Of a stretch of 25,583 nt of DNA, positions 15,600-23,411 are shown in pieces. Within the stretch, counting starts at the first letter, position 1, and the number at the start of each line of letters is the position of its first letter. Made by a program: the position numbers and the translations under genes. The DNA is from Candidatus Atribacteria bacterium (lineage in GTDB: Bacteria; Bipolaricaulota; Bipolaricaulia; UBA7950; UBA9294): contig SPBW01000012.1 in assembly GCA_004525685.1 (NCBI GenBank), positions 1 to 25,583 on the forward strand, in the 5' to 3' direction. A model generated the notes under the pieces. It was not told the origin of the DNA, did not search any database, and was given only the letters and a program-made list of their open reading frames with translations.

Positions 15600-17111
15600 C
15601 TACCCTGCGAACCGTTCCTTAAACTCCTCGACGGCCTTGTCGAGGTGGGAGCGCACCGCATCGGTCAGCCTCTTCTCGGTGTGGATCGTCTCAAGAATCT
15701 CACCGTGTGCGTCCTTCACAAAACGCAGCCATGCTTCTTCGAAGCGACCGACATCAGATACGTCGATATCCGCAAGATGATTTCCCACGGCCACATACAG
15801 CGAGACAACCTGCTCCTCGACGGTCATGGGCGCATACTGCTTCTGCTTTAGGATCTCCATCAACCGATCGCCACGTGCCAGCTGGGCCTTGGACTCGTCA
15901 TCCAAGTCAGACGAGAATTCGGCGAAGGCTTCCAGTTCGCGATATTGGGAAAGCTCCAAGCGCAACTCTCCAGCGATCTGTGACATGGCCTTGATCTGCG
16001 CTGCGCCTCCGACTCGGGACACCGAATAGCCAACGTTCATTGCAGGGCGAAATCCTTGATTGAACAGATCGGTCTCCAGATAGATCTGTCCATCTGTAAT
16101 ACTGATCACATTCGTCGGGATGTAGGCCGTGATGTCTCCGCCCTTGGTTTCGATGAGAGGAAATGCTGTCAAGGATCCGCCTCCATGTTCCTCAGACAGT
16201 CGGACGGCACGTTCCAGCAATCGAGAATGGGTGTAGAAGATGTCTCCCGGATACGCTTCGCGTCCAGGAGGGCGCCGTAGCAGTAGCGACAATTCACGAT
16301 AGGCTACGGCATGCTTGGACAAGTCGTCGTAGATCACAAAGGCGTCTTTGCCGCTATAGGTAAAGTGCTCGGCCATGGCGCATCCGGCATAGGGTGCAAG
16401 GTACTGCATGGGCGTAGGAGAGTTGGCGTCAGCCACCACTACGATGGTGTACTCCATGGCGCCATGCTTGGTCAGTGTGTCGACGATGCGGGCAACCGTA
16501 GATGTCTTCTGGCCGATGGCCACATACACACAGACTACGCCATTGCCCTTCTGGTTGATGATCGTGTCCACGGCGATGGCCGTCTTTCCAGTGCGCCGAT
16601 CGCCGATGATCAGTTCGCGCTGCCCGCGGCCAATCGGCGTCATCGCATCAATGGCCTTGAGTCCTGTCTGCAGCGGCGTATCGACGGGCTGACGATCAAT
16701 GACACCCGGTGCGACAATCTCGGCCTTTCGCATGACCGTTCCTTCAATGGAGCCCTTGCCATCCAGCGGAGTCCCAAGAGGATCGACCACGCGGCCGAGC
16801 ATGTTATCCCCTGTAGGGGTTTCGAGAACGCGTCTCGTGCGCCGCACCTCATCGCCTTCTTGGACGCGCTCGGAATCACCAAACAAAGCAATGCCGACGG
16901 ATTCTTCTTCCAGATTCAGCACCAATCCATAGAGCTCATTGGGAAATTCAACAATCTCAGAAGCCATGGCGCCTTCTAAGCCGTACACCCTGGCAATCCC
17001 GTCCCCGACCTCGACAACAACGCCGACTTCCTGCATTTCAAGGTCGTACTTGAGGCCTTCTATCTGCTGCTTGAGAATGGCCGTGATCTCATCTTTGCGA
17101 GCGCCAGTCAC
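15600..17111 (-). CDS. atpA: F-type ATP synthase subunit alpha
   Basis: The non-catalytic alpha subunit of F1, 503 aa, full length. Evidence: EVGDGIARVYGLEGAMASEIVEF, Walker A GDRRTGKTA (about residue 168), the YDDLSKHAVAYRELSLLLRRPPGREAYPGD block, and NVISITDGQIYLE followed by GFRPAMNVGYSVSRVGGAAQ. It forms the alpha3beta3 ring with AtpD. The start is GTG 17111, with AGGGGG a few bases upstream. It follows atpH after 9 nt and precedes atpG after an unusual 155 nt. Confidence 0.98.
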   Translation of the reverse strand: MTGARKDEITAILKQQIEGLKYDLEMQEVGVVVEVGDGIARVYGLEGAMASEIVEFPNELYGLVLNLEEESVGIALFGDSERVQEGDEVRRTRRVLETPTGDNMLGRVVDPLGTPLDGKGSIEGTVMRKAEIVAPGVIDRQPVDTPLQTGLKAIDAMTPIGRGQRELIIGDRRTGKTAIAVDTIINQKGNGVVCVYVAIGQKTSTVARIVDTLTKHGAMEYTIVVVADANSPTPMQYLAPYAGCAMAEHFTYSGKDAFVIYDDLSKHAVAYRELSLLLRRPPGREAYPGDIFYTHSRLLERAVRLSEEHGGGSLTAFPLIETKGGDITAYIPTNVISITDGQIYLETDLFNQGFRPAMNVGYSVSRVGGAAQIKAMSQIAGELRLELSQYRELEAFAEFSSDLDDESKAQLARGDRLMEILKQKQYAPMTVEEQVVSLYVAVGNHLADIDVSDVGRFEEAWLRFVKDAHGEILETIHTEKRLTDAVRSHLDKAVEEFKERFAG

Positions 17112-17120
17112 CTTGTCCCC

Positions 17121-17654
17121 CTATTTTCCCAGTTGCCTGCGCAATTCGCTTAGCCGTGCGCGTATCGTGCCGTCCAGTACATGTCCCTCTGCTTCAATTC
17201 GCACGCCGCCGAGCATGTGCTTGTCGAGTGATTCTTCCAAGTGTACGGGGCGGTCGAGCGCCTTCTCGAGCCGGTCGCGCAGGCGCTCTCTGTCATCTTC
17301 TGACAGGATTTGTGCCGAAGTGACCGTCACTTGAATCATGCCGTCGGCCGCTGTTCGGATATTCACGAACTCATCGTGGATCAGATCCAAGTACGTCTCT
17401 CTCTGGTTGTGAATCAATAGCTCCAAGAAGTTTCTCATTCGCTCCGACGCATCTGGGAACGCTGCCTTTAGGAACTGCGATTTCGTCTCTCTTGGCACAA
17501 GCGGATGCGCGAGGAAGCGGCGCACATCTGTTCCTTCGGCTGTGCCGTCGGCCACAGCTGCCAACTCATCCTCAATGTCCTTGATGGCAGCATCTTCCAC
17601 CGCTACTTGATACAGCGCCTCGGCATATCGTCGGGCGATTTCCTGCGATCTCAA
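17121..17654 (-). CDS. atpH: F-type ATP synthase subunit delta
   Basis: The peripheral-stalk (OSCP-type) delta subunit, 177 aa. The N-terminal IARRYAEALYQVAVE motif and C-terminal DKHMLGGVRIEAEGHVLDGTIRARLSELRRQL are characteristic; the latter is the family's I-GG-x-R-I-x-G motif. The start is TTG 17654, overlapping the TGA of atpF (TTGA), so translation is likely coupled to subunit b. It joins the b-subunit stalk to the alpha3beta3 head. Confidence 0.95.
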   Translation of the reverse strand: MRSQEIARRYAEALYQVAVEDAAIKDIEDELAAVADGTAEGTDVRRFLAHPLVPRETKSQFLKAAFPDASERMRNFLELLIHNQRETYLDLIHDEFVNIRTAADGMIQVTVTSAQILSEDDRERLRDRLEKALDRPVHLEESLDKHMLGGVRIEAEGHVLDGTIRARLSELRRQLGK

Positions 17655-18178
17655 GAGGGGATCCTTAGGGTCTCTTCATCGATCTCTTCAAGCAGTTGAT
17701 CGAGAAGTCGGCGGTGGTCTTCGCTTCGAATCTCTCGATCGAGTACACGTTCAGCTCCCAAGACGGCAATCTCGGCATAGGCTTCGCGCAGATCGTGAAT
17801 CATGTGATCGCGTTCCTGTTCCAGTCGCTCTTTGCTGTCTGAGAGAATCTTCGAGGCCTCATTCTTAGCTGCAGCTCGTGCCTGCGCAATCACGGCTTCG
17901 GCTTCGCGTCGCGCTTGCGCAAGAATCTCGTCGGCGCGCACTCGCGCTTGCCTCATTTCGGACTCTTTCTCCGATACGAGCGCCAGAGCTTGCGATTCTG
18001 ACTGCCGGGCAGCTTCAATCCGGGCGGCAATCTGTTCGCGTCGGCGATCCAGAAACTCCATCGCCGGCTTGAACAACAATCGTTTCAAGATGTACAGGAG
18101 AAGGCCGAAGTTGATCACACCAGCCATCAGGAGCGTCCAGTTGATGCTCTTGACGATCTTCCCCCATTCGACGCTCAT
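17651..18178 (-). CDS. atpF: F-type ATP synthase subunit b
   Basis: The peripheral-stalk b subunit, 175 aa: one N-terminal membrane helix (NWTLLMAGVINFGLLLYILKRLLF), then a long charged coiled coil (LDRRREQIAARIEAARQSESQ onward) with the heptad-like Ala/Glu/Arg pattern usual for b. The KPAMEFLDRRREQI segment at the membrane border is the family motif. Only one b-type gene is present, so the stalk should be a b2 homodimer. ATG 18178 is preceded by GGGAGC; atpE ends 9 nt upstream and atpH overlaps its stop. Confidence 0.96.
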   Translation of the reverse strand: MSVEWGKIVKSINWTLLMAGVINFGLLLYILKRLLFKPAMEFLDRRREQIAARIEAARQSESQALALVSEKESEMRQARVRADEILAQARREAEAVIAQARAAAKNEASKILSDSKERLEQERDHMIHDLREAYAEIAVLGAERVLDREIRSEDHRRLLDQLLEEIDEETLRIPS

Positions 18179-18187
18179 TGCAGCTCC

Positions 18188-18463
18188 CTAGACAACAAAC
18201 AACAGAACGATGGCGATCAACAAGGAGTAGATGCCCGTGGACTCGGTAATCGCTTGCCCGAGAACCATCGTGCGCATCAAGGCGCCTTGCATTTCCGGTT
18301 GTCGCGCCATGCCGTCTAGCGCGTGTGCCGCAGCCATGCCTTCTCCAATTGCGGGCCCAATGGCCCCAATACCCATGCAAAGCCCGGCTGCAATGTACTT
18401 CGCAGCCAAAGCAATATCCGCGCCGGATATTCCGCTTGCTACTGCTTGTGCTTCTTGAAGCAT
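18188..18463 (-). CDS. atpE: F-type ATP synthase subunit c, two-carboxylate Na+-type
   Basis: The membrane rotor subunit, 91 aa: two helices joined by the polar loop ARQPE. The ion-site Glu is E74 in helix 2, within QAITESTGIYSLLIA; E74-S75-T76 is the EST signature of Na+-binding c subunits. In helix 1, where Na+ types such as Ilyobacter have Gln32, this protein has E41 (GPAIGEGMAA), 33 residues before E74, the same spacing as Q32-E65. Such E/E two-carboxylate motifs occur in Thermotoga and were shown to be Na+-coupled in Fusobacterium nucleatum. So the enzyme is inferred to use Na+, or to be able to use it. A strong ribosome site (AAGGAGGA) precedes ATG 18463, fitting the high c-subunit stoichiometry. 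Confidence 0.97.
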   Translation of the reverse strand: MLQEAQAVASGISGADIALAAKYIAAGLCMGIGAIGPAIGEGMAAAHALDGMARQPEMQGALMRTMVLGQAITESTGIYSLLIAIVLLFVV

Positions 18464-18472
18464 TCTTCCTCC

Positions 18473-19201
18473 TTAACTCTCAACAGCCACATTGATGTAG
18501 GCGACCGCAAGAATCGCAAAAACAAACGCCTGAATTGCACCGAAGAACAGCCCGAAAACGATGTTGAGGATTGAGGGCACAACGATAGGGGCAAACTTCG
18601 CCATCACAACCGTCGTCAGAATCGTTCCCGCGAGGACGTTCCCGAACAGACGAAACGCGTGAGACATCGGCCTGGATAACTCCCCGATAATGTTGAGCGG
18701 CAAGAGAAAGGGAACGGGCTCAAGATATCCTTTCCAGTATGTCTTCATCCCCTTGGCCCTCATGGCCAGAACCTGAGACACGACGAACACCATCAAGGCC
18801 AATCCCATCGTCACGTTCAGGTTCTGCGTGGGGGAACTGAGGCCGGGAATCACGCCAAGCCAATTAGAAAACAGAACGAACAAGAAGAGCGTCGAGATGA
18901 AGGGAAACAGTTCGCGCGCCAAGCGCTGTGACGAGAAGTTGGAGGTCAGCTGGCCTTGCAGGAGATCCATCAGAGCATCGAGTGCCGCCTGGACTCGATT
19001 GGGCTTGTCCTCAACATCCTGTTTCAGCGCGCGTCGTAGGAAGAGTGCCAGAACCACCAGCACGCCCATGACAATCCAAGACATGATCATGGCTGCCTTG
19101 TCAAACTGGATCTGTAAACTGCCTAGATGAAGTGTGATGATCTGCTTCTCGCCCAGATGTGTTAGGCTTTCCGACAGCTGTTCGAAGATGCCCTTGATCA
19201 T
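18473..19201 (-). CDS. atpB: F-type ATP synthase subunit a
   Basis: The stator channel subunit, 242 aa, with five to six predicted membrane helices. The essential Arg is in SHAFRLFGNVLAG, the family's S-x-R-L-F-G-N motif, and the C-terminal GAIQAFVFAILAVAYI is the matching last-helix motif; SNWLGVIPGLSSPTQNLNVT is the conserved earlier segment. It forms the ion half-channels against the c ring. ATG 19201 overlaps the TGA of the atpI gene (ATGA), implying coupling. Confidence 0.97.
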   Translation of the reverse strand: MIKGIFEQLSESLTHLGEKQIITLHLGSLQIQFDKAAMIMSWIVMGVLVVLALFLRRALKQDVEDKPNRVQAALDALMDLLQGQLTSNFSSQRLARELFPFISTLFLFVLFSNWLGVIPGLSSPTQNLNVTMGLALMVFVVSQVLAMRAKGMKTYWKGYLEPVPFLLPLNIIGELSRPMSHAFRLFGNVLAGTILTTVVMAKFAPIVVPSILNIVFGLFFGAIQAFVFAILAVAYINVAVES

Positions 19202-19584
19202 CGTCCCTCCCGCTTGCGCTCAAGTCTTGGAACATGCAAGTTTACTTGGGCTATGAGAAATCCGCCACACGCCCCCAGCACGACTTCGCGTCCAAGAAAC
19301 GTGGCCATGAGAGACAATGCCATGGCCAGGAACAAGAGCCGCCCAGAGCTGGACAGTGCTGCTGCTACTTTGGGTCGGCTGGGTTCACCTGCACGCAGCA
19401 GAGATCGTCCAATCTCCAAGATTAGAAGGAGGTTGGTTGCGTAGAGCAACAGCCCTAGCAGAACGCCCCCTGCGATTCCAAATTCGCCAAGAACGGCAAG
19501 CACGATAAGGGCCACCACGGTCAGCAGAAGCGCTGAACGCCAGCGGAATGGATCGCGGTTCGTTCTCCCTTCATTAGAATTCAT
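19198..19584 (-). CDS. atpI: ATP synthase subunit I (AtpI-like) assembly factor
   Basis: A 128-aa hydrophobic protein with four membrane segments (LLLTVVALIVLAVLGEFG, GVLLGLLLYATNLLLIL, LLFLAMALSLMATFLG, LGACGGFLIAQVNLHV). Sequence similarity to AtpI is weak by eye, as is usual for this family, but position (just before atpB, ATGA overlap) and topology fit. AtpI-type proteins help assemble the c ring. The second segment contains the G-x-x-x-G-x-x-x-Y/N pattern seen in many AtpI/UncI proteins. The ATG at 19584 is chosen over TTG 19590; both have poor ribosome sites, so expression may be low. It begins 21 nt after frr. Confidence 0.75.
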   Translation of the reverse strand: MNSNEGRTNRDPFRWRSALLLTVVALIVLAVLGEFGIAGGVLLGLLLYATNLLLILEIGRSLLRAGEPSRPKVAAALSSSGRLLFLAMALSLMATFLGREVVLGACGGFLIAQVNLHVPRLERKREGR

Positions 19585-19605
19585 GTTCAATCGACACGGC
19601 GAGAA

Positions 19606-20163
19606 CTAGATCGTCTGGATCTGCCTTCCCTTCTCTTCGATCAGATCATCCACTTGCTTGGTGAATTCGTGGATGGCATCGTCGTTCTTCTCGCGATGCT
19701 TGCGGTGATCGTCTTCAGAGATGTCCCCATCCTTCTTGAGTTGATCCAACTTGTCGTTGGCTTCACGGCGAATGTTTCGTAGTGCCACTTTCGCTTCTTC
19801 GCCGCGCGTCCTAATGGTCTTGGTTAACTCCTTGCGCCGCTCTTCGGACAACTTGGGCACCTTGATACGAATGACGTGTCCGTCGTTCTGGGGATTGAGT
19901 CCCAGATCAGCGGCAAGAATAGCCTTCTCAACTTCTGTCATTTGGGTCTTGTCGTAAGGCTGAACGACAAGCAGGTTTGGATCAGGCGCAGCAATCGTCG
20001 CCATTTGTTTCAGAGGCGTCATCGCGCCGTAATAGCTCACATGCACATCCTCAATCATGGCAGGATTGGCCCGACCCGTTTGGATCTTGACCAGGTTCGC
20101 CCTCAAGGCCTCGATGCTTCGATCCATGTGCTCGATCATGTCTTTTCTAACAGTTTCTGGCAT
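19606..20163 (-). CDS. frr: Ribosome recycling factor
   Basis: RRF, 185 aa, the standard length. Typical segments are RSIEALRANLVKIQTGRANP, PLKQMATIAAPDPNLLVVQPYD, and KVPKLSEERRKELTKTIRTR followed by a C-terminal helix with KKDGDISEDDHRKHREKNDD. RRF with EF-G splits post-termination ribosomes. ATG 20163 with GAGAGG upstream gives a normal N-terminus (MPETVRKDM); the longer frame to 20205 would run across the promoter. Most bacteria carry frr beside pyrH/tsf/rpsB; here it heads the ATP synthase cluster, which starts 21 nt after it on the same strand. Confidence 0.96.
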   Translation of the reverse strand: MPETVRKDMIEHMDRSIEALRANLVKIQTGRANPAMIEDVHVSYYGAMTPLKQMATIAAPDPNLLVVQPYDKTQMTEVEKAILAADLGLNPQNDGHVIRIKVPKLSEERRKELTKTIRTRGEEAKVALRNIRREANDKLDQLKKDGDISEDDHRKHREKNDDAIHEFTKQVDDLIEEKGRQIQTI

Positions 20164-20180
20164 GCTAACACCTCTCCCGC

Positions 20181-20209
20181 ATTTTAGTCCCAACGGCAGT
20201 TTCACGCAA
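20181..20209 (-). promoter_or_regulatory. Candidate sigma-70 promoter for frr-atp operon
   Basis: On the minus strand TTGCGT (20209-20204) and TAAAAT (20186-20181) are separated by 17 nt, giving -35 and -10 boxes just upstream of the frr ribosome site. The -10 matches consensus at five of six positions, the -35 at three. Transcription would start close to the frr start codon, giving a very short leader. The rest of the spacer to 20302 shows nothing else. Confidence 0.5.
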
Positions 20210-20302
20210 TTGCAGGCGTGGATCTTGCCCTTAGGATTCGTTCATGCTTCAAGCTATCTCACGAAGTAATCATGCACGGCTCTTCTGTCTTGCGTCACAC
20301 GA

Positions 20303-22603
20303 TCAGGGAGACGATGTCTTCTTCTGTTTACCTGCCAGTAGCGAAGGAATCACGACGAATGCACCACAGGCACTGACAATCATTGTCATGGCGATGAGAA
20401 AACCAAAATTCTGCAAGCCCTGAAATGCTGAGAGCATCATGACACCAAAACCAAGCGCAAGGGCAATTGCATTATAGACAATGCCTGTTCCCGTTGTCTG
20501 GGCCGCGCGAACCAATGCTTGGGCACGGGTTTGCACCTCTACCCTCTCTTCACGATAGCGCTCGATGAAGTGAATGCCGTAATCAATGCCGATTCCGATC
20601 GTTATGGACGAGATCATCAGCGTGGCAATGTCCAAGCTCTTGCCTGCAAACGCCATCACGCCGAAATTGAACAGCACCGTGAACAGAAGAGGGATCATGC
20701 TGACAATGCCGGCACTAAACGACCTCATGAGAACAATGACGATGATGCCGGCCGCAAGAATGGAGGTAAGCAGGCTCGTCAGTTGGCTGCGAGCGATCGA
20801 TGTGAACATGCTGGCTTGGATCCGAGTGGGGCCCACCATCTGTACGTCGAGCCCCTCGAAATGAGTGTCCAGGTAGTCGCTCACGTCGTCAACCAGTGCA
20901 ATTTGCTCCTTGCCTGTCTTTAAAGCATGGAACCCCATCACTTCACCCGCAGAGAAGTCAGATAATGAAAGAGAACCCAGGCTTCCGCCCTGCATAGAGA
21001 ACAAGAGCAAGAGCTGCGCGATCGTGGATTGATCATCGGGAATGACGTAGAAATCTGGATCATCCGCGTGAAATCGCTGATTCATCTCACGCACGACCAG
21101 AGTGAGGGACATGGTCTTGTTCACGCCATGTGTCGTTAGAAAGTTCTCAAGAGCGACCATTTCGTTCAGCAGGTCTGGATTCTTCAACCCATCTCTTACG
21201 CCAGAATCCACTTCTATCATCACTTGATTCGACCCCGAGAAGAGCTCATCAAGCCTGTCCATGGACAAGACGGCCGGATGCCGGTCCCCCAGGTAGGCGC
21301 GTTGAGATGTCTCGATTTGAAGCAGCGGGATGCCCGCCGCAAACACGCCAGACAACACGAGCGCTCCGATGAGCACGCCAGCGCGCGCACGAATGGCCCA
21401 CCGCACGATAGCGCCCAAGACTGTTGCCATCCGCCCGTGGGAAGTTGCGGCCTTCAGCGTTGGCGGTTTCACGACTTGGAGGATCGCGGGGATCAAGAGC
21501 AACGAGAGAATCATGGCGATGAGGATGCCAATCGCGGTGAACAGGCCGAACGTACGTTGAGGAACCATGTAGGCATAGAGAAGCGACAAGAATCCGACTG
21601 CTGTGGTAAGCGATGTCAATACCACTGGTCGTTTCATTGCTTTCATTGTCTCAAGGATAGCGTCTGTCTTGTCTCTTCGGCGTCGAAGCTCTTCGCGATA
21701 TCGGCTTAAGACGTGGATGCCGTCGGCAATTCCGATAGCCATCAGAAGAACGGGCAGGATGAATGACAGTACAGTAATCGGAATGTCTGTCATGGCCATC
21801 AGCCCAAGAACCCACAACACAGACAGCGAAACCACAGCAAACGGGATAAGAATGCCCCATGTCCAGCGGAAACTGACGAACAAGACGCCGACGATGATCA
21901 GGATGACCAATGGCAGGAATACCTGAAGATCCCTCTTCATCGAACGTTGTAGCGTTAAATTGGCATACGGAAGTCCCGCGATGGAAAACGTGATCCCTTC
22001 TGTTTTATGCGCGCCTACCACGGCTTCCACTGCTGCCGCGAAGGTCACCATGTCGATGGACGGGTCCTGTTCTAGGTAGATGGCCAGGGCCTTCTGCGTG
22101 GGTGACACAACGTAGTTGAGCAGTGTGCTGTCTGAGAGCACAAGATCGCGATAGGCTTCGATCTCCTCTGCCGTCTGGGGCGCCACTCCTTTGGGTGCCG
22201 CGGATCGGATCTGAATAGACGTCTCGCTGCCACGGATCACTTGGGCGCTCAAGGGACCCACCATGTCCTTGACCTCAGGAAGGTCTTCAAGGGCTGTCTC
22301 GAGCGCTTCAACAAGGGCCAACGTCTCTGCGCGAAAGACACCTTGAGGGTCCTCGATGGCCACGATCGTTCGGATCTGGGACCCAAATCGCGCCTTGGCC
22401 TGATCCGCAGCAATCACGGCCGGATCGCCACGATTGAGGTAGTTGGCGAAGTCAACATCTACACGCAACGCCGGGATGAATGCCAAAGCAACTGCGGTGA
22501 TCCCCGCGGCGGCAAGAAGGACGGTTTTTGGATGTTTCGTTGCCCAACCGATGGCAACATCTGCGGCCTTCGAGAAGGCTGATGGCGATTTGATTCTAGT
22601 CAT
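20303..22603 (-). CDS. RND superfamily (MMPL-type) exporter
   Basis: A 766-aa transporter with the duplicated RND/MMPL plan: helix 1 (TVLLAAAGITAVALAFIPAL), a large extracytoplasmic domain, a five-helix bundle (from LPLVILIIVGVLFVSF through LLLIPAILQVV), then a second half with helix 7 (VLIGALVLSGVFAAGI), a second outer domain and a last five-helix bundle. Motifs such as MAIGIADGIHVLSRYREELRR and its second-half copy TIGIGIDYGIHFIERYREER carry the intramembrane Asp residues that move protons. Such transporters export lipids, hopanoids or toxic compounds; substrate unknown. ATG 22603 lies inside the end of the tetR gene (8-nt overlap) with AGGAAG upstream, so both are one operon. The longer frame to 22690 is only overlap. 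Confidence 0.94.
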   Translation of the reverse strand: MTRIKSPSAFSKAADVAIGWATKHPKTVLLAAAGITAVALAFIPALRVDVDFANYLNRGDPAVIAADQAKARFGSQIRTIVAIEDPQGVFRAETLALVEALETALEDLPEVKDMVGPLSAQVIRGSETSIQIRSAAPKGVAPQTAEEIEAYRDLVLSDSTLLNYVVSPTQKALAIYLEQDPSIDMVTFAAAVEAVVGAHKTEGITFSIAGLPYANLTLQRSMKRDLQVFLPLVILIIVGVLFVSFRWTWGILIPFAVVSLSVLWVLGLMAMTDIPITVLSFILPVLLMAIGIADGIHVLSRYREELRRRRDKTDAILETMKAMKRPVVLTSLTTAVGFLSLLYAYMVPQRTFGLFTAIGILIAMILSLLLIPAILQVVKPPTLKAATSHGRMATVLGAIVRWAIRARAGVLIGALVLSGVFAAGIPLLQIETSQRAYLGDRHPAVLSMDRLDELFSGSNQVMIEVDSGVRDGLKNPDLLNEMVALENFLTTHGVNKTMSLTLVVREMNQRFHADDPDFYVIPDDQSTIAQLLLLFSMQGGSLGSLSLSDFSAGEVMGFHALKTGKEQIALVDDVSDYLDTHFEGLDVQMVGPTRIQASMFTSIARSQLTSLLTSILAAGIIVIVLMRSFSAGIVSMIPLLFTVLFNFGVMAFAGKSLDIATLMISSITIGIGIDYGIHFIERYREERVEVQTRAQALVRAAQTTGTGIVYNAIALALGFGVMMLSAFQGLQNFGFLIAMTMIVSACGAFVVIPSLLAGKQKKTSSP

Positions 22604-23192
22604 GAGCACCCACTTCCTTGACACCGAGCCCCATCCAAATGAGGTCGGCCAATTCTTTGGGCGCAGACGCGAAGATGTCGGCCTCTTCATCAGGCGTTGA
22701 GAACACCCAACACGCCGTCATTGTCTGCACAAGATCGTAGAGTGCTTGCGCCACAACTTGTGGGTGGCAGGGGCGAACCCATCCTTGGGCTACTCCCTTG
22801 CGAATGAACTCCGCGATCTGATCAATGATAAGTTTCTGCAGAGCCAACACGCGATCTCTCAGACGGCTGCCGCGATGGAATCGCTCGAACAAGATAAGCT
22901 CCGCCAGTTCCTGCTGTTCTCGAATCTGCGCAAAATGGGACTCCAACAGGTGCTGGATCTGATCGCGGATAGGAAGGCTGGTGCGTCCCAACTCTTCCAA
23001 GAAGTCCATGCGGATTCGGATACCCGCCTCGAATACTGATAGAAGCAGGTCGTCTTTGTCCTTGAAGTAGTTGTAGATCGTGCCGACGGCCACGCCCGCC
23101 TCTTGTGCGATTGTCTTCATACGTGCACGGTGGAATCCCTCACGAGAGAATACCCTCACAGCCGCCTGGCTGATCTTCTCTTTGTTATCCAT
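22596..23192 (-). CDS. TetR/AcrR family repressor, FadR-like
   Basis: A 198-aa regulator. The N-terminal DNA-binding domain is canonical: ISQAAVRVFSREGFHRARMK, then TIAQEAGVAVGTIYNYFKDK with the GTIYNYF recognition turn. The helical C-terminal ligand domain resembles the FadR/YsiA-type members that bind acyl-CoA. It overlaps the RND exporter gene by 8 nt and so probably controls it and itself. A perfect 20-bp palindrome is placed on its promoter (separate entry). ATG 23192 is used; AGGAG lies 11 nt upstream, a slightly long spacing. A decayed relative lies 1.4 kb away. Confidence 0.93.
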   Translation of the reverse strand: MDNKEKISQAAVRVFSREGFHRARMKTIAQEAGVAVGTIYNYFKDKDDLLLSVFEAGIRIRMDFLEELGRTSLPIRDQIQHLLESHFAQIREQQELAELILFERFHRGSRLRDRVLALQKLIIDQIAEFIRKGVAQGWVRPCHPQVVAQALYDLVQTMTACWVFSTPDEEADIFASAPKELADLIWMGLGVKEVGAHD

Positions 23193-23221
23193 GAATCATC
23201 GATCTCCTGCTCTTTCTCGAG

Positions 23222-23267
23222 ATGAATGAACGTTCATTCATTGTAGTGCCAAGCGAGAACGATTCAA
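23222..23267 (-). promoter_or_regulatory. Promoter and 20-bp palindromic operator of the tetR-RND operon
   Basis: The minus strand has TTGAAT (23267-23262) and TACAAT (23245-23240) spaced by 16 nt. Starting on the last two bases of this -10 box is the perfect palindrome ATGAATGAACGTTCATTCAT at 23222-23241. Its TGAATGA...TCATTCA half-sites match those bound by FadR-type TetR repressors of Bacillus and Thermus. Bound repressor would cover the -10 and start site. The operator ends 29 nt before the tetR start codon. The rest of the spacer (23268-23411) shows no gene. Confidence 0.8.
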
Positions 23268-23411
23268 GGCGTCGCGAATCTTGGAGCATACGTCGTCCTG
23301 TCAGGAATGTCTCGCACAGAGAGCACATTGTCTCTCGTCGATCCATGCTCCCCCGTGCCCGTTCAGAAATCGCAGAGCGCTAGTCCAGATTGGACTGCTC
23401 GGGCAATCCGA

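Noticed and set aside
15241..15780. A 179-codon forward open frame with an internal repeat (PDVLDIANSA twice)
   Set aside because: It is the reverse shadow of atpG/atpA; its repeat is caused by the DNA duplication at the atpG start.
16311..16979. 222-codon forward open frame
   Set aside because: Antisense to atpA with shadow-type composition; atpA is certain.
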